DNA of 64,000 bases from Rhizobium sp. P32RR-XVIII (GCF_012641395.1 NZ_JABAIH010000003.1:620001-684000), one strand, 5' to 3'; positions 1-10,472 are shown, counted from the first letter of the stretch. Notes: generated from the sequence alone by a model not told the origin. A program made the numbers and translations.

Positions 1-189
1 GCAGAGAGGTTGCTTCTAGGTTGACCGCAACCCTGGAAAGGCTGACACGAGAGTGACGCAGCATTGCACTGGAAAATATGACGCCTGCGGTTCGGATCCT
101 CTCAAAACCCCTTGTTCTAAGCGGCGCATTGAAGAGAAAGAGGGACCGGAGGACGTCGCAGGCCAATTCTGTGGCTGCTGCTGAGCCGG

Positions 190-734
190 AATCAGCGGTG
201 GTTCAACGCGAAACTGCCGTCGCCGTTCTTCGAGATGTCGATGAAGGAGTGGGGTCGGCTCATGGCTGGCATTGCTGCCGTGAAAGCGGCCGGCCATCTG
301 GTGGCGGTGGCGGTTCATACTCATCATTGGGATGCGAACTGGTTGGAGACACCCGAATGGATGCTCGAGCTCTGCCGAGGCCTGATCGATAATGGTGCAG
401 ACATCATCCTCGGAACCGGTGCGCCGGTGATGCAGCCGATATCTTTTCACCGCGGCAAAGCAATCATCCCGGCCTCGGCAACTTCGTCTTCCACACGAAC
501 CGCGCCACGACCTACGATGAGAAGGGTGTCGATGTGTGGAGGAGCGCCGCTTTACGGCTGACACTTGCCGACGATGGCGTCTGCAAGGGCCTGGATATAC
601 TCCCGATTGCGGTCGGCCGGCCGGCGGGCGAGATGTCACCTGCACCAGTTCCCCTGACGGAGGATGACGCGGAAGCAATTCATGCGCGGGCTCTCTCTAA
701 AATGCCTGCGGAAATCGATGAATCGCCTCGATAA
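190..734 (+). pseudogene. CapA-family (poly-gamma-glutamate synthesis type) protein remnant, frameshifted
   Basis: Two adjoining frames together read as the C-terminal half of a CapA-family metallophosphatase-like protein. The first frame (ATG at 235) contains the motif LIDNGADIILGTGAPVMQPI, which matches the family pattern of a GAD(I/V).(I/L)G segment followed by a histidine-poor HP.QP region. After about position 470 the reading moves to the frame carrying GLGNFVFHTNR, the usual next motif (SLGNF.F), and ends at the stop at 734. A 1-2 nt indel near 466-471 explains this. No N-terminal half is visible upstream: the frame is closed by a stop at 130-132. I infer a dead, truncated gene. Family assignment is from motifs only. 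Confidence 0.65.
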
Positions 735-1424
735 ATAGAGGATGTGGCTGCGGTTGGGAGATATCGAGCAAACGGAGGTTTGTTATCCTACTTCGTTGCG
801 GTGGCCGAGGAGCTGAGTCCTGCGGTTCGATTCCGTTCAAGGCGGTCGCAGACGAGGTGGGAGGGGGAAGCGGCGGTGGGCGATTTCGATCCGTTGAAGG
901 CCTATGCTTGCCGGCTTGCCAAGGACCTGTGCGCGTCACAGGCCTCCATCGAGAGTTCCGACCCCATGCTACAGGTGGCACGGGGTTGGCGCATCGCTAA
1001 CTGATATTAACGGAGGCTTCCCATATTCAGACGCTCTGGTCAGGCTGGAGGATTGGTCTGCCGAGATGACTGACAAACACGCCCTCAACGGCGGCAAGTT
1101 CCTTGTCCGGCCTTACATGGCGACGACATTCCAGCCCTGATTGATGATGTAGACTGCCGTCGTCCTTCGCAGCCCACAGCAACAGCCGGTGATGATTACA
1201 ATTTTTTCATCTCGATCCGTCCATTTATGGTGGTTGTAGACGTAATTGCTCGCGATCGGCGCGATTGGAGGTGAATTCCGGCATGCGGGCATGCAAAAAA
1301 CAGGATAATGGAACTATATGAACGAGCGTATTTCAATCGACAGCCGCACGATTCCTCCGCGCGGCCGGCGCGCCCAACCGTGACCACGCAATGTATTAAT
1401 TCATAAAGCGATATTTGACCCGCC
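735..1424. other. Gene-poor stretch between the CapA remnant and the MFS gene
   Basis: Only short open frames without recognisable motifs, start signals or codon structure occur here (about 744-1004 and 904-1140 on plus, 1196-1432 on minus). I see no RNA gene. The stretch is probably decayed coding DNA. Confidence 0.4.
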
Positions 1425-2732
1425 ATGAGCAACAGCAGCTACACCCCGCCTCAGCAAGCAACCTCCAATGTCTCGCAGACCGGCCGCGCGCTTTCCTGGA
1501 ACATTTTCTTATCCACCTACCTGCCGGCGCTGATCTTCGCCCTTGGCGCCGGGATCGCTGTGCCTGCCGTTCCCACCTTGGCGAAATCCTTCGACGTAGA
1601 CTTCAGCGTGGCCAGCGGCGTCGTGACCGCTTTCTTGCTGGGCAACCTTTTCGGTACTATTCCTTCCGGATGGTTGATTGATCGTCTCGGGCGTCGTCCT
1701 GTCATGATCGCAGGGCCTCTGCTGACGTCGCTTATGGCGTTTCTGGCGGCCTTCGCATTTTCGTTTCCGGAACTACTGGTCCTTCGATTCCTTGATGGAA
1801 TTGCAGCGCAGATGTGGTTGATGGCGCGGTTGGCAGGGATTTCTCATCACGCGCCAGCCCAGCAGCGCGGCAAGCAGGTGAGCTGGATGTTCGGAATGAA
1901 CAACACCGGGGCGCTGGCGGGGCCGGTCCTCGGCGGGTTCATAGCAGGCACTTGGGGCCCGAGTGCTCCTTTCCTCGCCTATGGACTTCTTGCATTGATC
2001 GCTTTCGTGCCTGCGTTTTTGTTCGCCGCCGATACGCCGCGCAACAATCCAGACGTCGGATCGAATGGCAAAGACAGCAAAGCACCTCCGTTAACGGCAT
2101 GGGAGATCATCCGGCCACGTCTTCCCTACTTCGGTGTTGCTCTCTTTGCCGGGCTTACCCGTGGCCCGATCATGGCCGACCTTCTGCATCTCTATGCTGC
2201 TTTCACCTATCATCTCGGCCCCCAGCAAATCGGCTATCTGGCAACCGGTGCTGCACTTCTCTCTTTGCCGATCGGCTTTCTGGCAGGCTGGATGATGGAT
2301 CAGTTCGGTCGCAAGCGCACAATGGTGCCGGGCTTCAGCGGTGTCGCGGTCGCGATGGCCGCGCTCGGCCTCTCGACACTGATAGGCCTTGGCTTCGTCT
2401 GGTACACGGTTCTGTTTTTTATCGCTGTAGCGTTACAGGCGCTGACCGGCGGATCCATTCAGACGGTCGGGGCCGATGTTGCTCCGCCACAGGCGCGCGG
2501 ACGTTTCCTCGGCTTGTGGCGCTTCACCGGCCAGGGCGGAACGACGTTGAGCCCGATCATGTTCGTCGCCATGTCCGAATACTTCGGCTATCCGGCCTCA
2601 TTTTCTTTACGGCATTATCGGCGGCGGCTGTGGCCACCTTGCTCATCCGCTATGTCCCGGAAACAGGTGTTGCAAAAGCACGTCAGTGATGTGGCGTATC
2701 GTGACGCGGCATCGAAGCACCGTAAGCTTTAG
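1425..2732 (+). pseudogene. MFS transporter with frameshifted C-terminus
   Basis: The protein begins MSNSSYTPPQ and has the 12-helix layout of the major facilitator superfamily. The inter-helix motif GWLIDRLGRRP sits in the first half and GWMMDQFGRKR in the second, separated by a polar central loop near residues 200-225 (DVGSNGKDSKAP). It is probably an inner-membrane proton-coupled drug or metabolite transporter; the substrate is unknown. After about 2600 the frame turns into Arg/Ser-rich sequence. The other plus frame continues sensibly as LIFFTALSAAAVATLLIRYV and stops at 2689. A single-base indel near 2595-2605 has therefore replaced the last transmembrane helix. It could be a real inactivating mutation or a sequencing error. 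No strong ribosome-binding site precedes the ATG. Confidence 0.8.
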
Positions 2733-3010
2733 AAGCCTAAGACATTGTTGCGACAATTGAGCGTGCAGGATGTAACACGATCTGCGCCAGCGGCTAACCC
2801 GCCAGTCAGGTGCCCGCAGGTGCCTCCTCCGAATATCCCAAAATCGATTCCGGAAAAGCGGGCGTGCAACGCTTTGTATCGATCTTTTCGGCGGTCAGAA
2901 ATTCCCTTCGTCGCACCGCAGCAAAAACGCTCAGCTCTCGCCACCAGTGTCGCGCGCAGGCTCCGCAGAGCCTGCGCAAGCAGTCCAGCGTCTCAACTCA
3001 ACCCACGAAC
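2690..3010. other. Intergenic stretch between the MFS gene and bioZ
   Basis: No convincing gene. The reading MARAERFCCGATKG on the minus strand (2729-2944) and the overlapping plus frames lack family motifs and start signals. A strong inverted repeat that may end the bio operon is listed separately. Confidence 0.4.
2954..2977 (-). terminator. Possible terminator hairpin downstream of bioZ
   Basis: A perfect 10-bp inverted repeat (GCGCAGGCTC / GAGCCTGCGC) with a 4-nt loop lies about 34 nt past the bioZ stop in the direction of transcription. No T-run follows, so this may be a stabilising or Rho-associated hairpin rather than a canonical terminator. Confidence 0.45.
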
Positions 3011-3997
3011 TCACATAGTAAAGAGAGCGGCCCCACCGCTCAGGCCCGCGCCTGCGGCAGTCATCAACAGGTGCTCTCCGGACTTCAGTGGCTTGTGTCG
3101 ATGTTGGATGGAGAGGGACAAAGGAATGGTCGCGGCCGACGAGTTACCAAATTCGGCGATCGTGCTGACGACCTTGCTCTCCTCCAGTCCGAGGTTGTGG
3201 CGAACCGCCTCGCAAAGGCGGACATTGGCCTGGTGCGGAATGAAGCGGTCAACGGTGGAAACTGTTACAGACGCATCGGTCATCGCCTGGCGCGAGGTCT
3301 GCGTCATGAGATCGACAGCCCGGGAAAAAACCTCGCGCCCATCGCGCATGGACATCCGGAACTGGTCCGCTGCGGTGTCCGGAGAGAAAGGCCTGTTGCT
3401 GCCGCCCGAGGGAATGCCAATCAGATCGTAGCCACGTCCATCAGAAGCCAGGACGGCTGCCCTGAGGCCGCTTTGCCCGTTGCTGCAGGGGGCAAGCACC
3501 ACCGCACCCGCGCCGTCCGCGAACAGGACGGCGCTCGCACGTTCCGCAGGGTTGATGCGGCGGCTTAAAATGTTGGCTGCGACGATCAGCACTGCCCGAG
3601 CGTGCGCACGCACGAAGCCGTCAGCGAGCGTCAGCGCGTAGAGGAAGCCCGAACACGCTCCGGCAAGATCGATGGCCCCGGATTTCTCCAGTCCCAGCTT
3701 ATAGGCCAGAAGCGGTGCAGACGGCGGCAGCAGATGATCTGGCGTCGAGGTCGCAAGCAGGGTCATTGCGATCTCGTCTGGTGCAACCCCGGCAGCCTCA
3801 AGGGCCATTTTCCCGGCTTCGGCCGCAAGGCCGCTCAACGTGTCTCCGTCTTTTGCCCAATAGCGGGATCGGATGCCCGTCCGCCTTTCGATCCAGCCCT
3901 CATCGAGACCAAGGCGGGCTTCGATTTCCGCATTGTGGACGATGCGGGATGGAACGGCATGACCGAATCCGGCGAAGCGCGAAGACAGCGGTGTCAA
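3011..3997 (-). CDS. bioZ: Beta-ketoacyl-ACP synthase III-like BioZ
   Basis: This 328-residue FabH-fold thiolase is last in the biotin operon. The catalytic triad is visible: Cys115 in [12 protein letters not shown], His255 in [11 protein letters not shown] and Asn285 in FGNSSAAT. In Agrobacterium, BioZ condenses a glutaryl thioester with malonyl-ACP to start pimeloyl-ACP synthesis, replacing BioC-BioH. The bioBFDAZ order here supports BioZ over the fatty-acid enzyme FabH. Start choice: TTG at 3997, which overlaps the bioA stop as TTGA, matching the translational coupling used throughout the operon. A housekeeping FabH would not normally be coupled to bioA. Confidence in the fold is very high and in the BioZ role high. 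Confidence 0.92.
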   Translation of the reverse strand: MTPLSSRFAGFGHAVPSRIVHNAEIEARLGLDEGWIERRTGIRSRYWAKDGDTLSGLAAEAGKMALEAAGVAPDEIAMTLLATSTPDHLLPPSAPLLAYKLGLEKSGAIDLAGACSGFLYALTLADGFVRAHARAVLIVAANILSRRINPAERASAVLFADGAGAVVLAPCSNGQSGLRAAVLASDGRGYDLIGIPSGGSNRPFSPDTAADQFRMSMRDGREVFSRAVDLMTQTSRQAMTDASVTVSTVDRFIPHQANVRLCEAVRHNLGLEESKVVSTIAEFGNSSAATIPLSLSIQHRHKPLKSGEHLLMTAAGAGLSGGAALFTM

Positions 3998-5265
3998 GAT
4001 GCGGTCTCCTCCAGAACGAGCGAGACGACCTCGTCGATCGCCTCATAGGCCGCCGCGATATCCCCGGCGCTCGTGCAATAAGGCGGCATCAGGTAGATGA
4101 CGTTTCCGAGCGGGCGCAAAAGCATTCCGCGCTCGCGGAACATCCTGCGCATACGGGGTCCCACTTCCGCCAGGTAACCGCCGGAGGGGACTGCGAGATC
4201 GAGGGCGGCGATCGTCCCGCACTGTCTGACGTTTGCAAATCGCTTGTCGTTGTCGAAGCGTTGCAAATGCTGCGTGTGCTGCGCTGCAAGTTCGACGATC
4301 CGGGCTTCTACCGGCTCGTCGCGCCAGACTTGCAGATTGGCGACAGCCGCCGCGCAGGCGATTGGGTTGGCCGTGTAGGAACTCGAATGGAAAAACGTCT
4401 TTCGGCGGTCGTAGGACAGATGGGCCTCGAATATCTCTCCGGTGCACAGAGTTGCCGCGAGCGGCAAGGCACCCCCGGTTAACCCCTTCGACGTACACAG
4501 GATATCCGGCGTCACACCTGCCTGTTCGCAGGCAAAGCGCGTTCCGGTGCGACCCCAACCAGTCATCACTTCGTCGGCAATGAATAGGCAACCGTGTCGG
4601 CCGGCGATGTCCTTCAAGGCGGCGAGGATGGCACTGCTATAGAACTTCATGCCGCCGGCGCCGAGCACCAAAGGTTCGACCAGAATTGCGGCGACCCTGC
4701 CTGAACAGCAGATGGCTTGGAACGCGTCAAGGGTTTCCTGTTCGCAGCCTGGTTCGGGAAAGGGTAGGCGGTCCACGCCGAACAGCAGCGGCTCGAAGGG
4801 CGCATTGAATACACCACGCTCTCCCGCGGACATGGTACCGATGGTGTCGCCATGATAGCCGTGTTCCATCACGACGATACGGTCGCGTGCGACAGCGCGA
4901 TTGTAGAAGGTGCCGAGCGCCATCTTGATCGCCACCTCGACCGCCGTAGATCCGCTATCCGAGTAGAAGACGTGTTGCAATCCCGGAGGGGCGAAGTCGA
5001 GCAGACCTGCGGCAAGGGCTTCTGCGGGCTCGTGGGTGAACTCCGCGAAGATGATCTGATCATAGGCCTCCGTCGCCTCGCGGATTGCCGCCATGATGCC
5101 GGGATGGCGATGACCATGCGTGATCACCCACCACGACGAGATTGCGTCGAGGAAGCGATTGCCATCCTCATCGAACAAATATGCGCCTTCTGTCGCGACG
5201 ATGCGCTTCATCGGCGCTTCGAGGGCATGCTGTGTAAAGGGGTGCCAGACGGGTGAGGGGATCAC
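3994..5265 (-). CDS. bioA: Adenosylmethionine-8-amino-7-oxononanoate aminotransferase
   Basis: A PLP-dependent class III aminotransferase of 423 residues, the usual BioA length. It converts 7-keto-8-aminopelargonate to 7,8-diaminopelargonate with S-adenosylmethionine as amino donor, in the cytoplasm. Visible features are the N-terminal VWHPFTQH motif typical of Bio[14 protein letters not shown] (cofactor phosphate region), HGYHGDTIG, the [14 protein letters not shown] Asp motif and the PLP lysine K260 in CTSKGLTGG. It starts with GTG at 5265, overlapping the bioD stop by four bases (GTGA), and its own stop overlaps the bioZ TTG. It belongs to the bioBFDAZ operon. Confidence 0.96.
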   Translation of the reverse strand: MIPSPVWHPFTQHALEAPMKRIVATEGAYLFDEDGNRFLDAISSWWVITHGHRHPGIMAAIREATEAYDQIIFAEFTHEPAEALAAGLLDFAPPGLQHVFYSDSGSTAVEVAIKMALGTFYNRAVARDRIVVMEHGYHGDTIGTMSAGERGVFNAPFEPLLFGVDRLPFPEPGCEQETLDAFQAICCSGRVAAILVEPLVLGAGGMKFYSSAILAALKDIAGRHGCLFIADEVMTGWGRTGTRFACEQAGVTPDILCTSKGLTGGALPLAATLCTGEIFEAHLSYDRRKTFFHSSSYTANPIACAAAVANLQVWRDEPVEARIVELAAQHTQHLQRFDNDKRFANVRQCGTIAALDLAVPSGGYLAEVGPRMRRMFRERGMLLRPLGNVIYLMPPYCTSAGDIAAAYEAIDEVVSLVLEETAS

Positions 5266-5900
5266 GCGCGTGCCTCCATCAGGGATGCAGTATCGAAATT
5301 CTCGCGGAAGGCGCGGCTCAGGTTTTCCCGCGTCAGCCTTTCCACGAACGGCAACCGGCCCAAGACCTTCACTCGCCCGATGGCAGCGATGGTGGCCTGG
5401 GTATCGGCATTTTCCGCGCCAATGAACGCCACGCCGCAGATAGGGATGTCGCGGCTGCGCAGCGCCTCGATGGACAGCAGCGTGTGATTGATAGTGCCGA
5501 GCGATGTTCGGGCGCAGAGGATGACGGGAATGCGCCAGCGCGCGAAAACATCGGCAAAGACGGCCTTTTCGGTGAGCGGGACCAGCAGGCCACCAGCCCC
5601 CTCGATGACCAGCGGATCGGCACAGGTCGGCGGCTCAAGCTTGGCCATGTCGATTTCCACGCCGTCGAGACGCGCCGAAAGGTGCGGCGAGGCTGGAGTA
5701 GCCAGGCGGTAGGCTTCCGGCAGGATGTGCTCTACAGGCAAACCGCTTAGCCTGGAGATCACGTCACTGTCCGTCTCTCCCTCCAGACCGGATTGCACCG
5801 GTTTCCAGTATCGGGCGTTGAGCGCACCGGCCAGCGCTGCGGCGAAGACGGTCTTGCCGATGCCGGTATCGGTACCGGATACCACGAAACGGGCGGTCAT
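5262..5900 (-). CDS. bioD: Dethiobiotin synthetase
   Basis: A 212-residue P-loop ATPase that closes the ureido ring of dethiobiotin from diaminopelargonate, CO2 and ATP. The N-terminus [13 protein letters not shown] is the BioD phosphate-binding loop, YWKPVQSG carries the conserved Lys, and [11 protein letters not shown] is the second family signature. I chose the ATG at 5900, not the upstream in-frame ATG at 5933. It overlaps the bioF stop as ATGA, has a GGAGGAG eight bases upstream, and gives the standard length. Overlapping ends on both sides indicate tight translational coupling. Confidence 0.95.
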   Translation of the reverse strand: MTARFVVSGTDTGIGKTVFAAALAGALNARYWKPVQSGLEGETDSDVISRLSGLPVEHILPEAYRLATPASPHLSARLDGVEIDMAKLEPPTCADPLVIEGAGGLLVPLTEKAVFADVFARWRIPVILCARTSLGTINHTLLSIEALRSRDIPICGVAFIGAENADTQATIAAIGRVKVLGRLPFVERLTRENLSRAFRENFDTASLMEARA

Positions 5901-7042
5901 CTCCTGTGCTCCTCCATGGCGGCGGCGAGGCAATCCAGCATGGACGCAATCTGCTGCGGATTGACGTTGAGGGTGATTGACAGCCTAAGGCGCGCAGTGC
6001 CATCAGGCACGGTCGGCGGCCGGATTGCACGGATATCGAAGCCTTCGGCCTGAAGTATCCCGGCAATTCTCACCGCCCTGGCATTGTCGCCAATCACGAC
6101 GGGCTGGATCTGCGACCGGCTCGGCTCCATGCCGAACCGTCCTGCCAAACCTTTCCCGACAAGTGCAACGAGACGTTCCAGAGCTTCGCGGCGGTGAGGT
6201 TCCTCCTCCGCGATGCGCAGGGCCACTCGCACACCGGCCGCCATGAGAGGCGAGGGTGCGGTGGAATAGATGAAGGCGCGGGCGCGGTTGACGAGATAGT
6301 CTGCAAGGACGCCCGGTACTGCGAGCAGGGCCCCGGATACACCGAGCGCCTTGCCGCAGGTGTGCAGGGCAAGCACGTTTTCCCGGCCCTCCAAACCTGC
6401 GGCAAGGCCTCTGCCGCCTGCGCCGAATACGCCGGTCGCGTGGGCTTCGTCGATCACCAGAAACCCTTCGTGACGGTCGGCGACGTCGACAAGTTCAGCG
6501 AGCGGGGCCTTGTCTCCATCCATGGAGTAGAGGCTCTCGACCGCAATCCAGGGCCGGCCCCTGCCACCGTTCTTGCGCCAGTTTCGGATTGCCTCATCGA
6601 AGGCGTTCGCATCGTTATGGGAAACACTGACACCCGCCGCCTTGCTGGCCGAAATGCCCTCATGGGCGCTGGCATGGATCAGCGTGTCGTACACGATCAG
6701 ATCGTCGCGTTGGGGCAAGGTCGAAAACAGCGCGGAATTGGCGGCGTAGCCGCTGCCGAAATAGAGCGCGCGATCAGCGCCGAAAAATTCGGCGGCTTCC
6801 GTCTCAAGCGCTTCGTGTTCCGGGTGGTTGCCGCGCAGCAGGCGGGAACCGCCTGCACCCGCCGGAACGCCTCTCTCCATTGCGGCTATGATCGCCTCCT
6901 TCAAGCGCGGCGCGCTTGCAAGAGCAAGGAAATCGTTGGAGGTGAAGTCCACGCCTCGTTGCGGCGAAAGACTGCGTAGCCTCGCCTTGCGCTGCAAGCC
7001 CTCAAGTGTGGCTGCATATCCGGACAGCATCGGCGCAGTCAC
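5897..7042 (-). CDS. bioF: 8-amino-7-oxononanoate synthase
   Basis: A 381-residue alpha-oxoamine synthase (PLP enzyme) joining pimeloyl-ACP and L-alanine. The sequence shows [11 protein letters not shown], the Gly-rich [19 protein letters not shown], the cofactor Asp motif [12 protein letters not shown] (about residues 196-207) and the Schiff-base lysine K231 in [11 protein letters not shown]. Length is normal for BioF. The ATG at 7042 overlaps the bioB stop by four bases, and the stop overlaps bioD. Its acyl donor here probably comes from BioZ-initiated fatty-acid-type elongation, inferred from gene content. Confidence 0.96.
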   Translation of the reverse strand: MTAPMLSGYAATLEGLQRKARLRSLSPQRGVDFTSNDFLALASAPRLKEAIIAAMERGVPAGAGGSRLLRGNHPEHEALETEAAEFFGADRALYFGSGYAANSALFSTLPQRDDLIVYDTLIHASAHEGISASKAAGVSVSHNDANAFDEAIRNWRKNGGRGRPWIAVESLYSMDGDKAPLAELVDVADRHEGFLVIDEAHATGVFGAGGRGLAAGLEGRENVLALHTCGKALGVSGALLAVPGVLADYLVNRARAFIYSTAPSPLMAAGVRVALRIAEEEPHRREALERLVALVGKGLAGRFGMEPSRSQIQPVVIGDNARAVRIAGILQAEGFDIRAIRPPTVPDGTARLRLSITLNVNPQQIASMLDCLAAAMEEHRR

Positions 7043-8040
7043 TCAGCCGGCTCCAGCATCATCGGAGAGAGCGCGAGGCGGCGGAAGAGTGCTGCGTCGT
7101 GGTCCTCGCCGGGGTTGTCTGCCGTCAAAAGCGTGTCGCCGACGAAGATGGAGTTGGCACCGGCGAAGAAGCAGAGTGCCTGCATCTCGTCGCTCATCTC
7201 GGTGCGTCCGGCCGAAAGGCGCAGATGCGAGGTCGGCATCAGGATGCGCGCCAGCGCGATCGTGCGCACGAAATCGATCGGATCGACAGGCGCTGCATTG
7301 GCCAGCTTAGAGCCAGGAATGGCGATAAGCTGGTTGATCGGCACGCTTTCCGGCGGAACGGGCAAATTTGCCAGCGTCAGCAGCATCGAGATCCGGTCCT
7401 CGGTGGTCTCGCCCATCCCCAGGATACCGCCTGCGCAGACCTTGATCCCGGCTGCTCGTACAGTTTCCAGCGTGTCGAGCCGGTCCTCGAAGCTTCGTGT
7501 GGTGATGATTTCGGGATAGAAGCGCTCGGACGTGTCTATGTTATGGTTGTAGTAATCAAGGCCGGCCTCTGCGAGCCTGTCCGCCTGAGCCTCTGTCAGC
7601 ATGCCGAGCGTCATGCAGGTTTCCATCCCGAGCGCTCTCACGCCTTCGACCATTGCGACCAGCGCATCCATGTCCCGGTCTTTTGGACTGCGCCAAGCCG
7701 CACCCATGCAATACCGTGTTGCGCCTGCATCCTTGGCCTTGCGCGCCTCGGTGAGAACCCTCTCGACCTCCATCAGCTTCGACGCTTTCAGGCCGGTCGG
7801 ATAGTGGGCGGACTGGCTACAGTACCCACAGTCCTCCGCACATCCGCCGGTCTTGATCGATAGGAGCCGGCTCATCTGCACGGTGTTTGGGTCGAAGTGC
7901 ATGCGATGAACGCTCTGCGCGCGGAAGAGAAGATCGTTGAAGGGTAAATTATAGATAATATGAGCCTCATCTAGCGAGAAGCGAGGCGACCGATTGTTGC
8001 TTTCACGAGCACCCTGCGCGTTTTTACCCAATTTTCTCAT
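7039..8040 (-). CDS. bioB: Biotin synthase (radical SAM)
   Basis: A 333-residue radical-SAM enzyme that inserts sulfur into dethiobiotin. The radical-SAM cluster motif CAEDCGYC (Cys67, Cys71, Cys74) follows the BioB signature [22 protein letters not shown] and the C-terminal [13 protein letters not shown] are also typical. It is the first gene of bioBFDAZ. The ATG at 8040 has GGAG ten bases upstream. The region before residue 20 ([14 protein letters not shown]) is a short extension compared with the E. coli protein. Transcription is probably controlled by BioR through the palindromes just upstream. No bioR gene was found in the window. Confidence 0.97.
   Translation of the reverse strand: MRKLGKNAQGARESNNRSPRFSLDEAHIIYNLPFNDLLFRAQSVHRMHFDPNTVQMSRLLSIKTGGCAEDCGYCSQSAHYPTGLKASKLMEVERVLTEARKAKDAGATRYCMGAAWRSPKDRDMDALVAMVEGVRALGMETCMTLGMLTEAQADRLAEAGLDYYNHNIDTSERFYPEIITTRSFEDRLDTLETVRAAGIKVCAGGILGMGETTEDRISMLLTLANLPVPPESVPINQLIAIPGSKLANAAPVDPIDFVRTIALARILMPTSHLRLSAGRTEMSDEMQALCFFAGANSIFVGDTLLTADNPGEDHDAALFRRLALSPMMLEPAE
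7949..7958 (-). promoter_or_regulatory. Intragenic BioR-like palindrome inside bioB
   Basis: TTATAGATAA (minus strand TTATCTATAA) fits the BioR consensus TTATMKATAA exactly and lies within codons 28-31 of bioB (residues IIYN), about 85 bp inside the gene. It may be a third, downstream operator or a chance match imposed by the codons. Confidence 0.4.
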
Positions 8041-8064
8041 GTCAATAATGCTCCAAATCTCAAA

Positions 8065-8074
8065 TTATCGATAA
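8065..8074 (-). promoter_or_regulatory. BioR-type operator, proximal copy
   Basis: TTATCGATAA is a perfect palindrome matching the GntR-family BioR consensus TTATMKATAA. It lies about 25 bp upstream of the bioB start codon, suited to block transcription of bioBFDAZ when biotin or its adenylate is plentiful. Confidence 0.8.
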
Positions 8075-8083
8075 AACTGCATG

Positions 8084-8093
8084 TTATCGATAA
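8084..8093 (-). promoter_or_regulatory. BioR-type operator, distal copy
   Basis: This is a second identical TTATCGATAA, 19 bp centre to centre from the proximal copy (just under two helical turns). Paired operators before bioB are known in Agrobacterium relatives. The core promoter probably overlaps or flanks these sites. Confidence 0.8.
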
Positions 8094-8139
8094 TTATGCA
8101 AGGCGAAAATCGTCTGGTTCCATCTGACTAGCGCCAGCG

Positions 8140-8731
8140 TGGCAGCTTGTGTGGCAGCCGCCGCGCGAGGCGGGCGCCCACGGTGCACGAGGCCGACCAC
8201 GCATTAGTCTCGCTGCGCGGGCGTATGCGACGAGCGCGACGATCGGAGTCAAGGATACTTTTGACCCCTCGGCAGCCGATATCTTGGCGGGCTGACTTCG
8301 TACGAGTTGATAGAGGACCACTTTCCGACCGGACGAGCTCATACAAATGACCGCGCGCCTCCGCGGTCTCCGCCATACTGGGACAGGACGTGGTCGAGCA
8401 GAACCACACGGGTGACCGAGTTTCGAAGCTCCGCGTCCGCACTGTCGAAGACGTTCTAGGTAGAAGCGATGAGAAGGCCGCGGGCGAGCGCCGACAACGC
8501 TCCAACGATAGCCGTCGCCAGTCGGATCACGTCCTTAGAGGCGGCGTCCGGATGATGCTCAGGCAGGCGGGCACGCAGCGCCATGCTGACAAGTGTGGCG
8601 GCGACCAGGCAGGCGAAGACAGCGACGCATAAATCTGCACGTGACCCGGATCGTCCAGCAACCGAGAATACAGGGGATAGCATTGGCTCAGCAGAGATGC
8701 GGACCCAATCGCCTGCATGGTCAGCAGCCAT
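8140..8731 (-). pseudogene. DUF4239 (bestrophin-like) membrane protein remnant
   Basis: Minus-strand frames join to give the hallmark of DUF4239 proteins: a membrane segment, then RARLPEHHPDAASKDVIRLA and the LGLLIAS-like GALSALARGLLIAS. After a stop near 8456 the next frame reads FDSADAELRNSVTRVVLLDH followed by VLSQYGGD, the normal continuation in the family, and then a stop near 8342. The two pieces need at least one frameshift and the C-terminal half is lost. The function of intact members is not established. I infer a decayed gene. Identification is from memory of the family pattern. Confidence 0.6.
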
Positions 8732-9031
8732 GAATATCCCGCCCGCGTCGCCGCCACAATTGTTTTAGGCTCATTGGTTCGAGTCTACCCAAGGCGGGGG
8801 CAGTTTCAACACCACGGCAAGTGCACTTCTCCTGATCATGTTCGCTCCGTGGCCGACATCTGCGCCTTGCGCAACAGACAATCACCGGCGAGTCCCGTAG
8901 ACCTTGACTTGGGCGCGCGCGAAGAGGTCGAACGATACAGCGTTGATGGACTGTATCTCGATGCTTCCGATGCCGGTTTGATAGCCGAGCGTGGAGCGCG
9001 ACCTAGCAATAGATGCAGACGCCCGTCGCGA
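8732..9031. other. Gene-free stretch before the LysR gene
   Basis: No frame with recognisable motifs. The minus strand at about 8890-9010 reads a short plausible segment (GYQTGIGSIEIQSINAVSFD) ending in a stop, which may be another gene scrap that I cannot name. Confidence 0.3.
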
Positions 9032-10000
9032 TCAATGCTCTTGGTGCAGGCTCAGCAAAGCAGATTTTTCATTTCGTTCAGAGCCCAATTCCCAAGGTAG
9101 AGGCGGAGTGAAGAATGCAACGAGATAATCGATGAATGTCCGGACCTTCGCCGATACGTGATGTGTTGGCGGATAGATTGCGGAAATGGTGTACGGCGGC
9201 TGGGTGAAACTTGGCAGCGCCGGAACCAGTTTACCTTGGCGAAGTGCCTCGGCCGCCAGGAACATCGGCATTGACGTGATCCCCAGGCCGGCAATTGCCA
9301 TATCTCTCTGCGCCGTGCCGTTGTTTACAACGATACGGCTGCGCATCGAGACCGAGATCGGCGGCGCGCCCTTTTCTTTGCCCTCGAATTGCCAGAGCCG
9401 GCTGGCATGAACGTAGGCATAATCGATGACGGTATGTTGAGCGAGTTCGGCGACGGTCTTGGGAAGGCCGTGCGCTTCGGCATAAGCCGGGCTGCAACAG
9501 ACGATTCGAGCGCAATCGCAGAGTTTTCGCGCCCTCAGGTTTGAATCTCGGAGGTTGCCGATGCGGATTCCGAGGTCATATCCTGCGTGCACGAGATCGA
9601 CGAGCCGATCGTCATAGTCGACTGCCAGTTCCAGGCTGGGATGACGGCGAGCGAACTCGGCGATCACCGGGCCGAGATATATGGCACCAAATGCCATCGG
9701 AGTGGTAATGCGGAATTGACCCCGCAGCGATTGTTCGCCCTGCGCTGACAGATTCTCCGCCGTATGATTGATTTCATTTATGAGGGGGATCATCCGCTCG
9801 TAGAATGCGTCACCATGCTCGGTGGGGCGCAACTGGCGGGTGGAACGTTGGGAAAGCTCCACGCCGAGCGCCGCTTCCAGATCGCTTATGCGTTTGCTGA
9901 TCCCCGACTTCGATACATTCATTCGCTCGGCGGCAGACGTGATGCTGCCGCATTCCATGACGCGTACGAACGCCAGGATATCGTCGAAACGCCACTTCAT
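9032..10000 (-). CDS. LysR-family transcriptional regulator
   Basis: A 322-residue LysR protein. Residues 1-60 form the winged helix-turn-helix (FVRVMECGSITSAAERMNVS, then KSGISKRISDLEAALGVEL), followed by the effector-binding domain starting at RGQFRITTPMAFG. It is transcribed away from the YcaC-like hydrolase gene at 10473, with 472 bp between them, the usual geometry for a LysR regulator and its target. The inducer is unknown. The C-terminal tail after PWELGSERNEK is somewhat longer than usual. Confidence 0.92.
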   Translation of the reverse strand: MKWRFDDILAFVRVMECGSITSAAERMNVSKSGISKRISDLEAALGVELSQRSTRQLRPTEHGDAFYERMIPLINEINHTAENLSAQGEQSLRGQFRITTPMAFGAIYLGPVIAEFARRHPSLELAVDYDDRLVDLVHAGYDLGIRIGNLRDSNLRARKLCDCARIVCCSPAYAEAHGLPKTVAELAQHTVIDYAYVHASRLWQFEGKEKGAPPISVSMRSRIVVNNGTAQRDMAIAGLGITSMPMFLAAEALRQGKLVPALPSFTQPPYTISAIYPPTHHVSAKVRTFIDYLVAFFTPPLPWELGSERNEKSALLSLHQEH

Positions 10001-10472
10001 TCTTTGATCACAGCCGACACGAATCCCACTCGGATCATTTGATTTTAAGCACTATCCCAGCTTCGGGCGGAGCGAGCATACAGATCAACAGCGTTAATAA
10101 AAGATTGAAAAGTCTGACGCCATGCTCGACCGTCACCACGATGCACTATCCGAGGGATTTCTACTATCTCGTCCGAGTGGATGTCATGGGATTGTGTAAC
10201 GTCCGGATTGGCCCTCGGAGGCCCAAGCGTCCAAGCTATTCGTCACATTCCTTAAGCTGACCTGCGGTCTGCGTCTGCAGCGGCGGTCTTCGCCAGGACT
10301 GTCTGTTTGTTCGATGAGAGCGAACGCCGGTTTCGCCGGCGGTTGGCTTCCGGCGTCGTTGCAAATGGCTAGCATCGTCGCCGCTCGATGCTTTCCCAAG
10401 CCGAGCAATTTTTGCGCCCCGCATCCTGCGAAGCGTTTTTCCCGCCGCAAATCTAGCCTATGGAGAAAGAAA
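10001..10472. other. Divergent intergenic region, LysR / YcaC-like hydrolase
   Basis: I see no gene here. The region must hold both divergent promoters and the LysR binding site. No single T-N11-A site stands out. A GC-rich hairpin (CGCCGG / CCGGCG) sits near 10328-10344. A GGAGAAAG ribosome-binding site for the hydrolase lies at 10462-10469. Confidence 0.4.

Noticed and set aside
2745-2990. Possible transposase C-terminus (FSAVRN, PQQKRSALA-like peptides) between the MFS gene and bioZ
   Set aside because: The pieces lie in different frames, and I cannot tie them to a particular IS family without a search.
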